NCBI RefSeq assembly: GCF_014596475.1
Contig: NZ_MECJ01000004.1
Coordinates: 1-64,000 of the forward strand
DNA length: 64,000 bases
Direction of reading: 5' to 3'
Source: Streptomyces sp. CBMA152
Lineage (GTDB): Bacteria; Actinomycetota; Actinomycetes; Streptomycetales; Streptomycetaceae
The first letter of the stretch is position 1; each line of letters opens with the position of its first letter. Under the pieces are notes generated by a model. That model saw only the letters and a list, made by a program, of their open reading frames with translations. It did not search any database and was not told where the DNA came from. Made by a program: the position numbers and the translations under genes. This document shows, piece by piece, positions 8,774 through 18,213 of this stretch.

Positions 8774-10615
8774 ATGTTCACCACCCGGCCCACCCTCCAG
8801 GGCACCTACGGCATGGTGTCCTCCACCCACTGGCTCGCCTCGCAGTGCGCGATGGCCGTTCTTGAGGACGGCGGGAACGCGTTCGACGCGGCCGTCGCCG
8901 CCGGCTTCGTCCTGCATGTCGTCGAGCCGCATCTCAACGGTCCGGCGGGCGAAGTACCGATCCTGCTGGCGCCCACCGGAGGCCCGGTACGGGTGCTGTG
9001 CGGGCAGGGGCCCGCGCCCGCCGGGGCCACCGTCGCGCACTACCGTGCGCTCGGCCTCGACCTGGTGCCCGGCACCGGGCCGCTGGCCGCCGCCGTGCCC
9101 GGCGCCTTCGACGCCTGGATGGTGCTGCTGCGCGACCACGGTACGAAGTCCCTCGCCGACGTCCTGAAGTACGCCATCGGGTACGCCGAGGACGGGCACC
9201 CGCCGGTCGAGCGGGTCGGCGAGACCGTGGAGAGCGTGCGCGCGTTGTTCGAGAGCGACTGGCAGTCGTCCGCCGAGATCTATCTGCCGGGTGGCCGGGC
9301 TCCGCGGCCCGGACAGCTGCTGCGCAATCCGGCCCTCGCGCACACCTGGCGGCGACTCCTCGCCGAGTCCGAGTCCGAGTGCGACTGCGAGTCCGCGTCC
9401 GAGTCGGCCGCCACGCGCGCGTCCGCCTCCGGTGACGCCCGGGTCCGCCAGATCGAGGCGGCCCGCCGCATCTGGCGCGAGGGGTTCGTTGCCCAGGCCC
9501 TGCTCGCGCAGTCCGCCCGCCCCACCCTGGACACCAGCGGCGAGCGTCACACCGGCACGCTGACCGCCGCCGACCTCGCCGACTGGTCCGCGTCGTACGA
9601 GGCGCCGGTGACGTACGACTGGAACGGCTGGACCGTCTGCAAGGCGGGCGGCTGGAGTCAGGGACCGGCGTTCCTTCAGCAACTGGCGCTGCTTCCAGGC
9701 GAGTTGCCGCCTTACGGCTCCGACGAGTACGTCCACCTTCTCGTCGAGGGGTGCAAGCTCGCCATGGCGGACCGGGAGGCCTGGTACGGGGACGCGGCCG
9801 AGGTGCCGCTCACTGACCTGCTCTCGGACGGCTACAACACGGCCCGGCGCGCGCTCGTCGGCCCGGCGGCCTCGTACGAGCTGCGGCCCGGCAGCCCCGG
9901 CGGCCGCATACCCCGTGTCGCCGAGCACGCCCTACGCGCGCGTGGCGCCGACTTCGCGTACGCACGCATGCCCGGCGCGGGAGAGCCCACCGTGGGGCCG
10001 GACGGGGCGACCCGGGGCGACACCTGTCATCTGGACGTCGTCGACCGCTGGGGCAACATGGTCGCCGCGACCCCGAGCGGCGGCTGGCTCCAGTCGAATC
10101 CGGTCGTGCCCGAGCTGGGCTTCCCGCTCGGCACCCGGCTCCAGATGACGTGGCTGGAGGAGGGCCTGCCGAACTCGCTGACCCCGGGCCGCCGTCCCCG
10201 TACGACCCTGTCGCCCTCGCTGGCGCTGCGCGGCGGTGTGCCGGTGCTGGCGTTCGGGACGCCGGGCGGGGACCAGCAGGACCAGTGGCAGCTGCACTTC
10301 TTCCTCGCGGTCGCGCTGGGCGCGCGCGTACGCGGCGGGCTCGACCTCCAGGGCGCGGTCGACGCCCCGAACTGGCACAACGACTCCTTCCCGAGCTCCT
10401 TCCACCCGAGGGTGACGCTGCCCGGCAGTGTCACCGTGGAGTCGCGGATCGGCGCGGCCGTGATCGACGGGCTGCGGCGGCGCGGACACCGCGTCACGGT
10501 GGGCGACGCCTGGTCGGAGGGGCGGCTGTGCGCGGTCGCGCGGGACCCGGACACCGGTGTGCTGTCCGCCGCCGCGAACCCGCGCGGGATGCAGGGGTAC
10601 GCGGTGGGGCGCTGA
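8774..10615 (+). CDS. Gamma-glutamyltransferase-family Ntn hydrolase
   Basis: 613-residue GGT-like proenzyme. The expected autoprocessing nucleophile is Thr417 in ATRGDTCHLDVVDRWGNMV, followed by the family's NSLTPGRRPRTTLSPSLAL and GTPGGDQQDQW oxyanion/processing motifs. Known relatives cleave gamma-glutamyl bonds or act as acylases; the substrate here is unknown. No signal peptide is evident, so it is probably cytoplasmic, unlike secreted GGTs. A Ser/Glu-rich insertion of roughly 25 residues begins near residue 198 and is encoded by GAGTCC-type hexamer repeats. The ATG at 8774 is divergent from lplA with 84 bases between, a shared promoter region. Confidence 0.85.
   Translation: MFTTRPTLQGTYGMVSSTHWLASQCAMAVLEDGGNAFDAAVAAGFVLHVVEPHLNGPAGEVPILLAPTGGPVRVLCGQGPAPAGATVAHYRALGLDLVPGTGPLAAAVPGAFDAWMVLLRDHGTKSLADVLKYAIGYAEDGHPPVERVGETVESVRALFESDWQSSAEIYLPGGRAPRPGQLLRNPALAHTWRRLLAESESECDCESASESAATRASASGDARVRQIEAARRIWREGFVAQALLAQSARPTLDTSGERHTGTLTAADLADWSASYEAPVTYDWNGWTVCKAGGWSQGPAFLQQLALLPGELPPYGSDEYVHLLVEGCKLAMADREAWYGDAAEVPLTDLLSDGYNTARRALVGPAASYELRPGSPGGRIPRVAEHALRARGADFAYARMPGAGEPTVGPDGATRGDTCHLDVVDRWGNMVAATPSGGWLQSNPVVPELGFPLGTRLQMTWLEEGLPNSLTPGRRPRTTLSPSLALRGGVPVLAFGTPGGDQQDQWQLHFFLAVALGARVRGGLDLQGAVDAPNWHNDSFPSSFHPRVTLPGSVTVESRIGAAVIDGLRRRGHRVTVGDAWSEGRLCAVARDPDTGVLSAAANPRGMQGYAVGR
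9365..9409 (+). repeat. Degenerate GAGTCC hexanucleotide repeat inside the GGT-family gene
   Basis: Seven to eight consecutive hexamers of the form GAGTCC, with single changes, code for an alternating Ser-Glu stretch interrupted by Cys, Asp and Ala. The period is a multiple of three, so copy-number change would not shift the frame. It lies in the large-subunit half, away from the Thr417 cleavage site. Confidence 0.7.
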
Positions 10616-10751
10616 CCCGGGAGGTGGCGGAATAGAGTGGCCGCATCGCCCCGGCGCGGCAAATCAGCCAGATCTGCCGAGGTCACCTCGATGTCGGGCG
10701 TGGTTCAGATCACGTTCGCCGATTGTCAGTGGGGCATGTTTTGCTGGACGC

Positions 10752-11588
10752 ATGATCGAAGGATTTCTCGCAGAGTTTCTGGAAGACCGGTCGTCCGACG
10801 TCGAAGAGGCGGTCCGCAAGGCGGCGGCCGTCGAGATCATGCCGCGCTTCCGCCAGCTCGCCGCGCATGAAGTCCTGGAGAAGAGCGGCCCGCACGACCT
10901 GGTGACGGTCGCGGACCGCCGGGCCGAGGAGTTTCTGACGCAGGCGCTGCCCGCGCTGCTGCCAGGGTCGGTCGTCGTCGGCGAGGAGGCCGTCGCGGCC
11001 GACCCGTCGTCGTACGACGCGCTCGGCGGCGACGCGCCGGTGTGGATCGTCGACCCGGTCGACGGGACGCGGCAGTTCGTGCGCGGCGAGGATGGCTTCT
11101 GCACCCTGGTGGCGCTGGCCCACCACGGCGAGGTGCTCGCCTCCTGGACGTACGCGGCGGCGCTCGACCTCATGGCGGTCGCGATACGGGGCCGGGGCGC
11201 GACGTGCAACGGTGTGCCGATCCGGTCCGGGGCGCCCGAGCCGGGCGCGGTGCTCGAAGTGGCCACGTCCCACCCGGACTACACGACGGACGACCAGAAG
11301 CGGGCCCTGCTCGGGCTGCGCGTGGCGGGCGTCGACCCGCGCCCGTGCGGCTCGGCCGGACTTGAGTACCTGGCCGTCGCGCGCGGTGAGCTCGACGCGG
11401 TCGCGTTCTCCTGGGAGTTGGCCTGGGACCACGCGGCGGGGCTGCTCCTGGTGGCGGAGGCAGGCGGGGCGGACGTGACCGTCGCGGGCGAGCCGTTCCG
11501 GATAACCGGTGGGAACGCGCTGCCGTTCACGGCGGCGCGGGACGCGGCGACGGCCGAGCGGGTGCGGGGGTTGCTGGCGGGGGAGTGA
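10752..11588 (+). CDS. Inositol-monophosphatase-family phosphatase (possible histidinol-phosphatase HisN)
   Basis: 278 residues with the complete metal-dependent phosphatase signature of the IMPase/FBPase superfamily: [13 protein letters not shown] near residue 80, [12 protein letters not shown] and the C-terminal [19 protein letters not shown]. It dephosphorylates a small sugar- or polyol-type phosphate using magnesium. Streptomyces relatives are variously annotated as inositol monophosphatase or histidinol-phosphatase; sequence alone does not decide. ATG 10752 fits the family start; the open frame upstream (from 10557) overlaps the GGT-family gene. It is preceded by a 136-base intergenic gap. 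Confidence 0.85.
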   Translation: MIEGFLAEFLEDRSSDVEEAVRKAAAVEIMPRFRQLAAHEVLEKSGPHDLVTVADRRAEEFLTQALPALLPGSVVVGEEAVAADPSSYDALGGDAPVWIVDPVDGTRQFVRGEDGFCTLVALAHHGEVLASWTYAAALDLMAVAIRGRGATCNGVPIRSGAPEPGAVLEVATSHPDYTTDDQKRALLGLRVAGVDPRPCGSAGLEYLAVARGELDAVAFSWELAWDHAAGLLLVAEAGGADVTVAGEPFRITGGNALPFTAARDAATAERVRGLLAGE

Positions 11589-11830
11589 GCGGTCCCGCCC
11601 GGCCGGCGGCCACGTACGCCTCCGGCCGGGAAGGCGCCGGTTCAGGGCGGCGCTGCCGTGCACGAGGCGGTCCCGTATGCCCTCGGCCGGGCGGGGCACC
11701 CTCGCGCCCACCACGGCTGCCGCAGCCGCGCCCGCCCCACGGCGCCCGCAACCGCACCCACCCCCAAACGGATTGTCCGCGGCCCGGAATATGCTGGGTG
11801 TCTTGGCCACAAGGGCGTGAGGAGTCCAAG

Positions 11831-13255
11831 GTGCCGTCGATGCTGGATGCCGTCGTCGTGGGGGCGGGGCCCAATGGACTGACCGCCGCGGTCGAACTGG
11901 CCAGGCGCGGTCTGTCCGTTGAGGTCTTCGAGGCCAAGGACACCATCGGCGGCGGCGCCAGGACCCAGGAGCTGACCCTCCCCGGCTTCCGCCACGACCC
12001 CTGCTCCGCCGTGCACCCGCTGGGCATCGGCTCCCCGGCCTTCCGCCGGATGCCGCTCGACCGGTACGGCCTGGAGTGGCTGCACCCCGAGCTGCCCATG
12101 GCGCACCCGTTCGACGACGGCACGGCCGCCGTGCTCTCCCGCTCGGTCTCCGAGACTGCCGCCTCGTTCGGGCCGCGCGACGCGGGCACGTATCGCCGAC
12201 TCGTGGCGCCGTACCGGGGCAAGTGGGATGTGCTGGCGCGCGACTTCATGTCGCTGCCGCTCACCGCGCTGCCCCGCGACCCCATCGGTCTCGCCCGTTT
12301 CGGCATCGACGGCCTCCCGCCGTACTCATGGCTGATGCGCCGCTTCCGCGACGACCGGGCGCGGGCGCTGATGGCCGGGCTGGTGGGCCATGTCATCGCC
12401 CCGCTGAACGGGGTGGCGACCTCCGCCGTCGGCCTGGTCTTCGCGCTCGCCGCGCACGAGAACGGCTGGCCGCTGCCGCGCGGCGGATCGCAGTCGATCT
12501 CGGACGCGCTCGCCGCGTATCTGCGTGACCTGGGCGGTTCCGTCCACACCGGCTTCGAGGTGAAGCGGCTGGACGACCTGCCGCCCGCGCGCGCGTACGT
12601 CTTCGACACCTCCCCGACCGCGCTCGCCCGGATCGCGGGCCTGGGCCGCGCGTACGCGGGGTACCGGTACGGGGCGAGCGTCTTCAAGATCGATTACGCC
12701 CTGGACGGCCCGGTCCCGTGGACCGCGGAAGAGCCGCGTCGGGCGGGCACCGTGCAGATCGGCCCGTCCAGCCGGGAGATCGGCGCCGCGCTCAGCCAGG
12801 CGTCCGGCGGCACCGCGCCCGAGACGCCGTTCCTGATCACCGCCCAGCCGAGCCTCGTCGACCCGTCCCGGGCGCCCGAGGGCAAGCACGTCTTCTGGGC
12901 GTACGGCCATGTCCCGAACGGCTGGGACGGCGACCTCACCGACGCCATAGAGCGGCAGATCGAGCGCTTCGCGCCGGGCTTCCGCGACCGGGTCCTCGCG
13001 CGTGCCACCGCGGGACCTCCGCAGCTCGCGGCGCACAACGCCAACTATGTGGGCGGCGACATCGCGTGCGGCGCGGCGAGCGGCCTTCAACTGCTGCTGC
13101 GGCCCACACTGTCCCTGTTCCCGTACACGACCAGGCACCCCTCGGTGTTCCTCTGCTCCTCCGCCACCCCGCCGGGCCCCGGCGTGCACGGCATGTCCGG
13201 GCACAACGCGGCGAAAGCGGTGTGGCGCGCCCTGCGAAAGGCGGACCAGAAGTGA
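11831..13255 (+). CDS. FAD-dependent oxidoreductase of the phytoene desaturase-like NAD(P)/FAD family
   Basis: 474 residues. The N-terminus has the dinucleotide fold [17 protein letters not shown] followed by the acidic Glu in [16 protein letters not shown] that binds the FAD ribose. The C-terminus carries a typical second FAD contact, [18 protein letters not shown]. Relatives include carotenoid desaturases/isomerases and uncharacterised flavoproteins; no carotenoid genes are near, so no substrate is given. GTG 11831 is preferred over ATG 11840 because AGGAG at 11820-11824 is 6 bases away. The stop overlaps the GTG of the macrodomain gene (GTGA), implying coupled translation. Confidence 0.82.
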   Translation: MPSMLDAVVVGAGPNGLTAAVELARRGLSVEVFEAKDTIGGGARTQELTLPGFRHDPCSAVHPLGIGSPAFRRMPLDRYGLEWLHPELPMAHPFDDGTAAVLSRSVSETAASFGPRDAGTYRRLVAPYRGKWDVLARDFMSLPLTALPRDPIGLARFGIDGLPPYSWLMRRFRDDRARALMAGLVGHVIAPLNGVATSAVGLVFALAAHENGWPLPRGGSQSISDALAAYLRDLGGSVHTGFEVKRLDDLPPARAYVFDTSPTALARIAGLGRAYAGYRYGASVFKIDYALDGPVPWTAEEPRRAGTVQIGPSSREIGAALSQASGGTAPETPFLITAQPSLVDPSRAPEGKHVFWAYGHVPNGWDGDLTDAIERQIERFAPGFRDRVLARATAGPPQLAAHNANYVGGDIACGAASGLQLLLRPTLSLFPYTTRHPSVFLCSSATPPGPGVHGMSGHNAAKAVWRALRKADQK

Positions 13256-13782
13256 CGAGCCCCCTCTCGATCGTCCTGGTCCGGGGCGACATCACCGACC
13301 AGTCCGTCGACGTGATCGTGAACGCGGCCAACTCCTCGCTGCTCGGCGGTGGCGGGGTCGACGGCGCCATCCACCGCAGGGGCGGCCCCCAGATCCTGGC
13401 CGACTGCCGCAGGCTGCGCGCCTCGCAGTACGGCAAGGGCCTGCCGACCGGGAAGGCCGTCGCCACCACGGCAGGCCTCCTCGACGCCGACTGGGTGGTC
13501 CACACCGTGGGCCCGGTCTGGCAGCGAGACGAGGACCGCTCCGCCCTGCTCGCCTCCTGCTACCGGGAGTCCCTGCGGGTGGCGGGCGAGCTCGGCGCGC
13601 GGAGCGTGGCGTTCCCGGCGATCTCCACCGGGGTCTACGGCTGGCCGATGGACGACGGCGCCCGCATCGCGGTGCGTACCGTACGGCAGGCGGCCGCGGC
13701 TCCCGTCGAAGAGGTCCGGTTCGTCCTGTTCGACGAGACGGCGTACAGGGCATTTGAAGAGGCGCTGGCCACGCAAGGTTGA
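13252..13782 (+). CDS. Macrodomain protein, O-acetyl-ADP-ribose deacetylase type
   Basis: 176 residues forming one macrodomain. The ADP-ribose-binding motifs are clear: [21 protein letters not shown] near residue 18-38 and [12 protein letters not shown] near residue 119. The NAAN...[10 protein letters not shown] form is that of YmdB/MacroD-type enzymes that hydrolyse O-acetyl-ADP-ribose and remove ADP-ribose from acidic residues. It is cytoplasmic. GTG 13252 overlaps the stop of the FAD oxidoreductase, so the products are made together, which hints at a functional link I cannot specify. Confidence 0.9.
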   Translation: MTSPLSIVLVRGDITDQSVDVIVNAANSSLLGGGGVDGAIHRRGGPQILADCRRLRASQYGKGLPTGKAVATTAGLLDADWVVHTVGPVWQRDEDRSALLASCYRESLRVAGELGARSVAFPAISTGVYGWPMDDGARIAVRTVRQAAAAPVEEVRFVLFDETAYRAFEEALATQG

Positions 13783-13832
13783 TGTCGTATTTCTGCCAGC
13801 GCCGGGCGCTCGCTCTGCCCGATGCTTGAGCC

Positions 13833-15335
13833 ATGAACCCCGCCGCCCCGGCCGCGACCGCGGCCATGCACACCGACACCGAGCGCTGCGTACGGGCCGT
13901 GCAATCCAAGGACGCCCGTTTCGACGGCTGGTTCTTCACGGCCGTCCTGACCACCCGCATCTACTGCCGTCCCAGCTGCCCGGTGGTGCCGCCGAAGGTC
14001 GAGAACATGACCTTCTACCCGAGCGCCGCCGCCTGTCAGCAGGCCGGATTCCGGGCCTGCAAGCGGTGCCGCCCGGACACCACGCCCGGCTCGCCGGAGT
14101 GGAACGCCCGGGCCGACTCCGTCGCCCGCGCCATGCGGCTGATCCGCGACGGCGTCGTCGACCGCGAGGGCGTGCCCGGGCTCGCCGCCCGGCTCGGCTA
14201 CAGCGCCCGCCAGATCGAGCGCCAGCTGCTCGCCGAGCTCGGTGCCGGGCCGCTCGCGCTCGCCCGCGCCCAGCGGGCCCAGACCGCCCGGATCCTCATC
14301 GAGACCACGGCGCTGCCGATGGCCGACGTCGCCTTCGCGGCGGGCTTCGCGTCCGTGCGCACCTTCAACGACACCGTGCGCGAGGTCTTCGCGCTCGCCC
14401 CGACCGAGCTGCGCGCCCGCGCCGCCCGGGGCATCGCCCGCCAGGCCCCCGGCTCGATCGCGCTGCGCCTTCCGTACCGCGCCCCGCTCACCCCCGACAA
14501 CCTCTTCGGGCATCTGGCCGCGACCGCCGTGCCGGGTGTGGAGGAGTGGCGCGGCGGCGCGTACCGCCGCACGCTCTCGCTCCCGTACGGCCATGGCATC
14601 GTCGAACTCAGCCCGCAGCCCGACCACATCGGCGCCCTGCTCTCGCTGACCGATCTGCGCGACCTGACCATCGCCATCAGCCGCTGCCGCTGGATGCTCG
14701 ACCTCGACGCCGACCCGGTCGCCGTCGACGACCGGCTGCGGGCCGACCCGCTCCTCGCCCCGCTGGTCGACAAGTCCCCGGGACGCCGGGTGCCGCGTAC
14801 CGTCGACGCCGCGGAGTTCGCGGTACGGGCGGTGCTCGGCCAGCAGGTCTCCACCGCCGCCGCGCGCACCCACGCGGCCCGGCTCGTGACCGCGTACGGC
14901 GAGCCGGTCGAGGATCCTGGCGGCGGTCTCACCCATCTCTTCCCTACCTCCGAGGCGCTGGCCGCGCTCGACCCGGAGAAGCTGGCGCTGCCGCGCAGCC
15001 GCCGCACCACGCTCACCACCCTGGTCGCCGCGCTGGCCGACGGCACGCTCAAGCTCGGCATCGACACCGACTGGGAGCGGGCGCGGGCGCAGCTGCTCGC
15101 GCTGCCCGGCTTCGGTCCCTGGACGGTGGAGGTGATCGCGATGCGGGCGCTCGGCGACCCGGACGCGTTCCTGGCCTCCGACCTGGGCGTGCGCCGCGCG
15201 GCCGAGGGGCTGGGCCTGCCGTCGTCCCCCGCGGCCCTCACCGCGCGCGCCGCCGCCTGGCGCCCCTGGCGGGCGTACGCCGTCCAGTACCTCTGGGCGA
15301 CGGACGACCACCCCATCAACATCCTTCCGGCATAA
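13833..15335 (+). CDS. Ada-type methyl-phosphotriester sensor fused to AlkA 3-methyladenine DNA glycosylase
   Basis: 500 residues in four modules: Ada zinc domain (residues about 12-85, Cys in IYCRPSCP and CKRCRPD), AraC-type helix-turn-helix (about 90-185, with DVAFAAGFASVRTFNDTVRE), AlkA N-terminal domain (about 205-300) and a helix-hairpin-helix glycosylase domain. The glycosylase has LPGFGPWTVEVIAMRALGD and the catalytic Asp450 in LASDLGVRR. It would sense methyl phosphotriesters, activate transcription and excise alkylated bases. The ogt gene begins 12 bases downstream, so sensor, glycosylase and alkyl-transferase are co-expressed. No C-terminal methyltransferase domain is present. Confidence 0.92.
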   Translation: MNPAAPAATAAMHTDTERCVRAVQSKDARFDGWFFTAVLTTRIYCRPSCPVVPPKVENMTFYPSAAACQQAGFRACKRCRPDTTPGSPEWNARADSVARAMRLIRDGVVDREGVPGLAARLGYSARQIERQLLAELGAGPLALARAQRAQTARILIETTALPMADVAFAAGFASVRTFNDTVREVFALAPTELRARAARGIARQAPGSIALRLPYRAPLTPDNLFGHLAATAVPGVEEWRGGAYRRTLSLPYGHGIVELSPQPDHIGALLSLTDLRDLTIAISRCRWMLDLDADPVAVDDRLRADPLLAPLVDKSPGRRVPRTVDAAEFAVRAVLGQQVSTAAARTHAARLVTAYGEPVEDPGGGLTHLFPTSEALAALDPEKLALPRSRRTTLTTLVAALADGTLKLGIDTDWERARAQLLALPGFGPWTVEVIAMRALGDPDAFLASDLGVRRAAEGLGLPSSPAALTARAAAWRPWRAYAVQYLWATDDHPINILPA

Positions 15336-15347
15336 GGGAGTTACGCC

Positions 15348-15845
15348 ATGACCGCCACCCACACCGTGATGGACAGCCCGTACGGGACGCTCACCCTCGT
15401 CGCCGAGGACGGGGTGCTCAGCCGCCTCCATATGGAGGGGCAGCGCCACCGGCCTGCCGAGGAGACGTTCGGCGAGCGGGACGACGGCGGCCCGTTCCCT
15501 GAGGTGATCCGCCAGCTGAACGCCTACTTCGCGGGTGAACTCACCCACTTCGACCTGGAGTTGGACCTGCGCGGCACGGACTTCCAGCGTTCTGTCTGGG
15601 AGCAGCTGTGCCGTATCCCGTACGGCGAGACGCGTTCCTACGGCGAGCTCGCCGAGGCCCTGGGCAACCCCAACGCCTCCCGCGCGGTGGGACTGGCCAA
15701 CGGCAAGAACCCGGTGGGGATCATCGTCCCCTGCCACCGGGTGATCGGCTCGTCCGGCAGCCTGACGGGCTACGGCGGCGGCCTCGACCGCAAGCAGCGG
15801 CTGCTTGCGTTCGAGAAGGGGACGGGCGAGGACGCACTGTTCTAG
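15348..15845 (+). CDS. ogt: Methylated-DNA-[protein]-cysteine S-methyltransferase
   Basis: 165 residues. The suicide acceptor is Cys129 in IIVPCHRVIGSSG; the DNA-binding helix-turn-helix (PYGETRSYGELAEALGNPNASRAVG) and the Asn hinge before it are intact. It removes O6-alkyl groups from guanine and is inactivated in the process. It starts 12 bases after the Ada-AlkA gene with GGGAG at 15338-15342 as binding site, so regulation by the Ada module is likely. The next gene is convergent and ends 3 bases away. Confidence 0.95.
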   Translation: MTATHTVMDSPYGTLTLVAEDGVLSRLHMEGQRHRPAEETFGERDDGGPFPEVIRQLNAYFAGELTHFDLELDLRGTDFQRSVWEQLCRIPYGETRSYGELAEALGNPNASRAVGLANGKNPVGIIVPCHRVIGSSGSLTGYGGGLDRKQRLLAFEKGTGEDALF

Positions 15846-15847
15846 CT

Positions 15848-17111
15848 CAGTCAGCCACGACCCGCGCTCCGAGCCGCAGGAACGCCTTGTACGTCTCGGG
15901 GGCCAGCCAGGACAGTTCGACCGTGCTGCCGGTCGTCAGATGGCCGTCGCGGGGGACCATGAGGACGCCACGGCAGCGGGAGCCCAGGCCGCGGATGGCC
16001 GCCGCGCCCAGGGCAGCAGCCCCGGATCACGCCGGGTGAGATGGTCCAACTTGCCGGTCAGTACGCGGTGTTCGGCGATCGACAGCAGCATGGCCGCGTC
16101 GGTGAGGCGGCCCAGTGCGAGCAGCCGGTCGAGCTGGGAGCGGCCCCGGGCGTCGCTCAGCGACGGGGCCAGCGACTCGGCGAGCGTGGGCAGCGCGCGC
16201 TCGGCGGTGCACAGCAGCTGCGCCAGCTCCTCTGCCGGCGGCGCGGTCCCGTCCGCCCGCGTGGTCAGGCCGAGCGCGGCGCCGAGCTGGGTGGCGTGCG
16301 CGGCCCGTACGGTCGGATCGCCGAGCAGGATGTGCAGCGGGCCGACCATCATGTCCCGTACGGACTCGTCGCCTTGAGGCCCCGAGGCCCGCGCACCCGG
16401 CGGCACCGGATCGGGGGCCGCGCCGACCCGTGACAGCTCCTGGTGGATCGACTGCCAGGTGGCGCCCCAGCTGCGGCGCACGGTGTGCTGGGCGTCGAAC
16501 GGGCCGCCTGGCGGGGTGATCCGACCCATCACCAGCCCCACGGCGGCGCCGTCCGCCGGAGACCACAGCAGCCCGCCGCTGTACCCCTCGTCGACGGCGG
16601 CGCCCGACAACTGCCCGTCCAGATAGCCGATCCGCCCGTCGCAGGCACCGACCTGGACGTCCGCGTACGAGAACGGCTGGCCGCCGCCGTACCACGCGCG
16701 CACCAGCTGTCCGGCCCGCATGTCGAGCCAGCGCACCGGGGCGAGCGGGGGCGGCGGCTCCTCGTCGAGCTCCAGTACGGCGAGGTCCCCGCCCCATTCG
16801 AGGGAGCCGTCGGCGACCGGGCCCTGGTGGTGGGGTGCGCGCGGCGCCACCCAGGCGACGAGGCGGGCCTGGCGGGCGTCGGCGGCGAGTGCGGGGAAGG
16901 CGACGTCGAGGGTGACCGCGCCCGGGTCACGCGGGCTCAGCATCCGTACGCCCAGCGCGGCATTGACGACATGTGCGCAGGTCAGAAGTCTGCGGGCGGA
17001 CAGCAGGACACCGGCCCCGGCGGTCCGGCCCCGGTCGGCCGAAAGCACCCGTACGAGCGCGCCCCGCGCGTCCGCCGACGGGTCCTCGCCCGGTGCCTTG
17101 AACCAGCCCAC
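15848..17111 (-). pseudogene. Trypsin-like serine protease of a Trypco1 pair, reading frame broken by two 1-base losses
   Basis: From GTG 17111 the protein has a trypsin fold: His in RLLTCAHVVNA, Asp in GGDLAVLELDEE and nucleophile Ser in DEGYSGGLLWS, then an Ala/Leu-rich helical region (about residues 245-360). No signal peptide is seen, so the protease is intracellular. The uninterrupted frame ends at 15936, but a coding-like continuation follows in other frames: after TRRDPG the text resumes as AAALGAAAIRG and VLMVPRDGHLTTGSTVELSW, then again after a second shift as PETYKAFLRLGARVVAD with TGA at 15848-15850. Each join needs one extra base, at the C4 run 16020-16023 and the G4 run 15899-15902. 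Restored length is 421 residues. Sequencing error and true decay are both possible. Confidence 0.75.
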
Positions 17112-17114
17112 GGT

Positions 17115-17492
17115 TCAGTTGCCGCCGGGCCGCAGCTGCCAGGTCGCCGAGACGGTCAGACTGGCCTGCCCGTGGGCCCCCACGATCCCGATCGTGAGGT
17201 CCTGGCCGATCTGGACCCCGAAGTCCACGGTGATCGAGTCGGGCGGGTCGGGAACGTTCCGCACGGAGTCGTGCACCTGTTGCAGTACGGGCCCGAGCGG
17301 GCGCAGCACGGAGTGCAGCGCGTCCGTGGCCAGCGAGGAGACCCTCGCCCCGAGCCCGACGGGCACGACCCCGCCGACCCCGCTGGGCAGTTCGGTCTCC
17401 GTTTCCGCCTCGGGACCGCCGACGGGCGCGAGCTCGACTCTGACCCGGGAGCCGTCGGCGAGGGTGAATTCCATGAAGTCGTATGGCGGCAC
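17115..17492 (-). CDS. Trypsin-co-occurring domain 1 (Trypco1 / CU044_2847 family) protein
   Basis: 125 residues. It has the family's short N-terminal beta hairpin (MEFTLADGSRVRVEL), a helix (SSLATDALHSVLRPLGPVL) and the closing beta strands (DSITVDFGVQIG, GIVGAHGQASLTVSATW). Trypco1 domains were described as small partners of trypsin-like effectors in bacterial NTP-dependent conflict systems; the direct role is unknown. It lies upstream of the protease gene with 3 bases between, a typical two-gene arrangement. GTG 17492 is used; ATG 17474 is equally possible since neither has a strong ribosome binding site. Confidence 0.8.
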   Translation of the reverse strand: MPPYDFMEFTLADGSRVRVELAPVGGPEAETETELPSGVGGVVPVGLGARVSSLATDALHSVLRPLGPVLQQVHDSVRNVPDPPDSITVDFGVQIGQDLTIGIVGAHGQASLTVSATWQLRPGGN

Positions 17493-17547
17493 GGGGACAT
17501 TGTGGGGGCAACTGGGTCTGGGGTCAGCCGAGTTGACGGAATGACCG

Positions 17548-18039
17548 TCAGCCTGTCATCCGCCCGTTCTCCAGTTCGGCCGTGCCTGCCCCTGACGTCA
17601 GTGCGTCCAGCGCCGCGAGGACGCGTAGTCCCAGCTCGCCGAGGAGGTACGCGGGGAGCTCGTCGCGTGCGACCAGGCGCCAGGAGAGCAGTTCCTCCTC
17701 CTGGAGGCGGACCTTTTTGAGGTGGTCGTCGGTGAGGACGCCTCCGTCGTAGACGTACGCGACGATGGGCGGCCTTGCCGCCCCCGGTACCCAGTCGATC
17801 GCGAGGAGTCGGCCCGGTTCGATGTCGAGGCCGATCTCCTCCAGGGTCTCGCGGCGGGCCGCCTGGCGGGGGGTTTCGCCGTGGTCGGACTCGATGGTGC
17901 CGCCGGGTAGGGCCCAGCCCTCACGGTAGTTCGGCTCCACCAGCAGCACGCGGCCTTCGGCGTCGCGGAGAAGGGTGGCTGCGCCGGCCAGTACGCGGGG
18001 GAGTTCCGCGATGTACTTTGCGTAGTCATCGGCTGTCAC
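17548..18039 (-). CDS. Nudix hydrolase
   Basis: 163 residues. The Nudix box is complete (GGTIESDHGETPRQAARRET followed by LEEIGLDI), giving the metal-binding Glu residues needed to hydrolyse a nucleoside diphosphate linked to another group X. Substrate cannot be predicted. It starts at GTG 18039. It precedes the Trypco1 gene on the same strand by 55 bases, which leaves open whether it belongs to that transcription unit. Confidence 0.9.
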   Translation of the reverse strand: MTADDYAKYIAELPRVLAGAATLLRDAEGRVLLVEPNYREGWALPGGTIESDHGETPRQAARRETLEEIGLDIEPGRLLAIDWVPGAARPPIVAYVYDGGVLTDDHLKKVRLQEEELLSWRLVARDELPAYLLGELGLRVLAALDALTSGAGTAELENGRMTG

Positions 18040-18070
18040 GCGCGTCAGCGTATGCGGTGTGTGGGGGCGC

Positions 18071-18182
18071 GATTTTCGGGTGCGGATCGTGCTGGGTTGC
18101 TCGCGCAGTTCCCCGCGCCCCTAGGTAGTCAGGGGCGCGGAGAACTGCGCGACCAGCCCAAGACGGCCCGCAGACGAAAAAG
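18071..18182. repeat. Dispersed GC-rich hairpin element, copy 2 (both arms)
   Basis: Left arm reads GCTCGCGCAGTTCCCCGCGC and ends in CCCT; right arm, after a loop of about 10 bases, reads AGGGGCGCGGAGAACTGCGC then GACCAGCCC and CCGCAGACGAAAA. It lies between the BCCT stop (18214) and the Nudix start, just after the BCCT 3' end. The long stem with an A/T-rich end could act as a terminator or 3'-end stabiliser. Confidence 0.85.
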
Positions 18183-18213
18183 GGGGGCGGGGCGGAGTCC
18201 CGACGGCGTGTCG

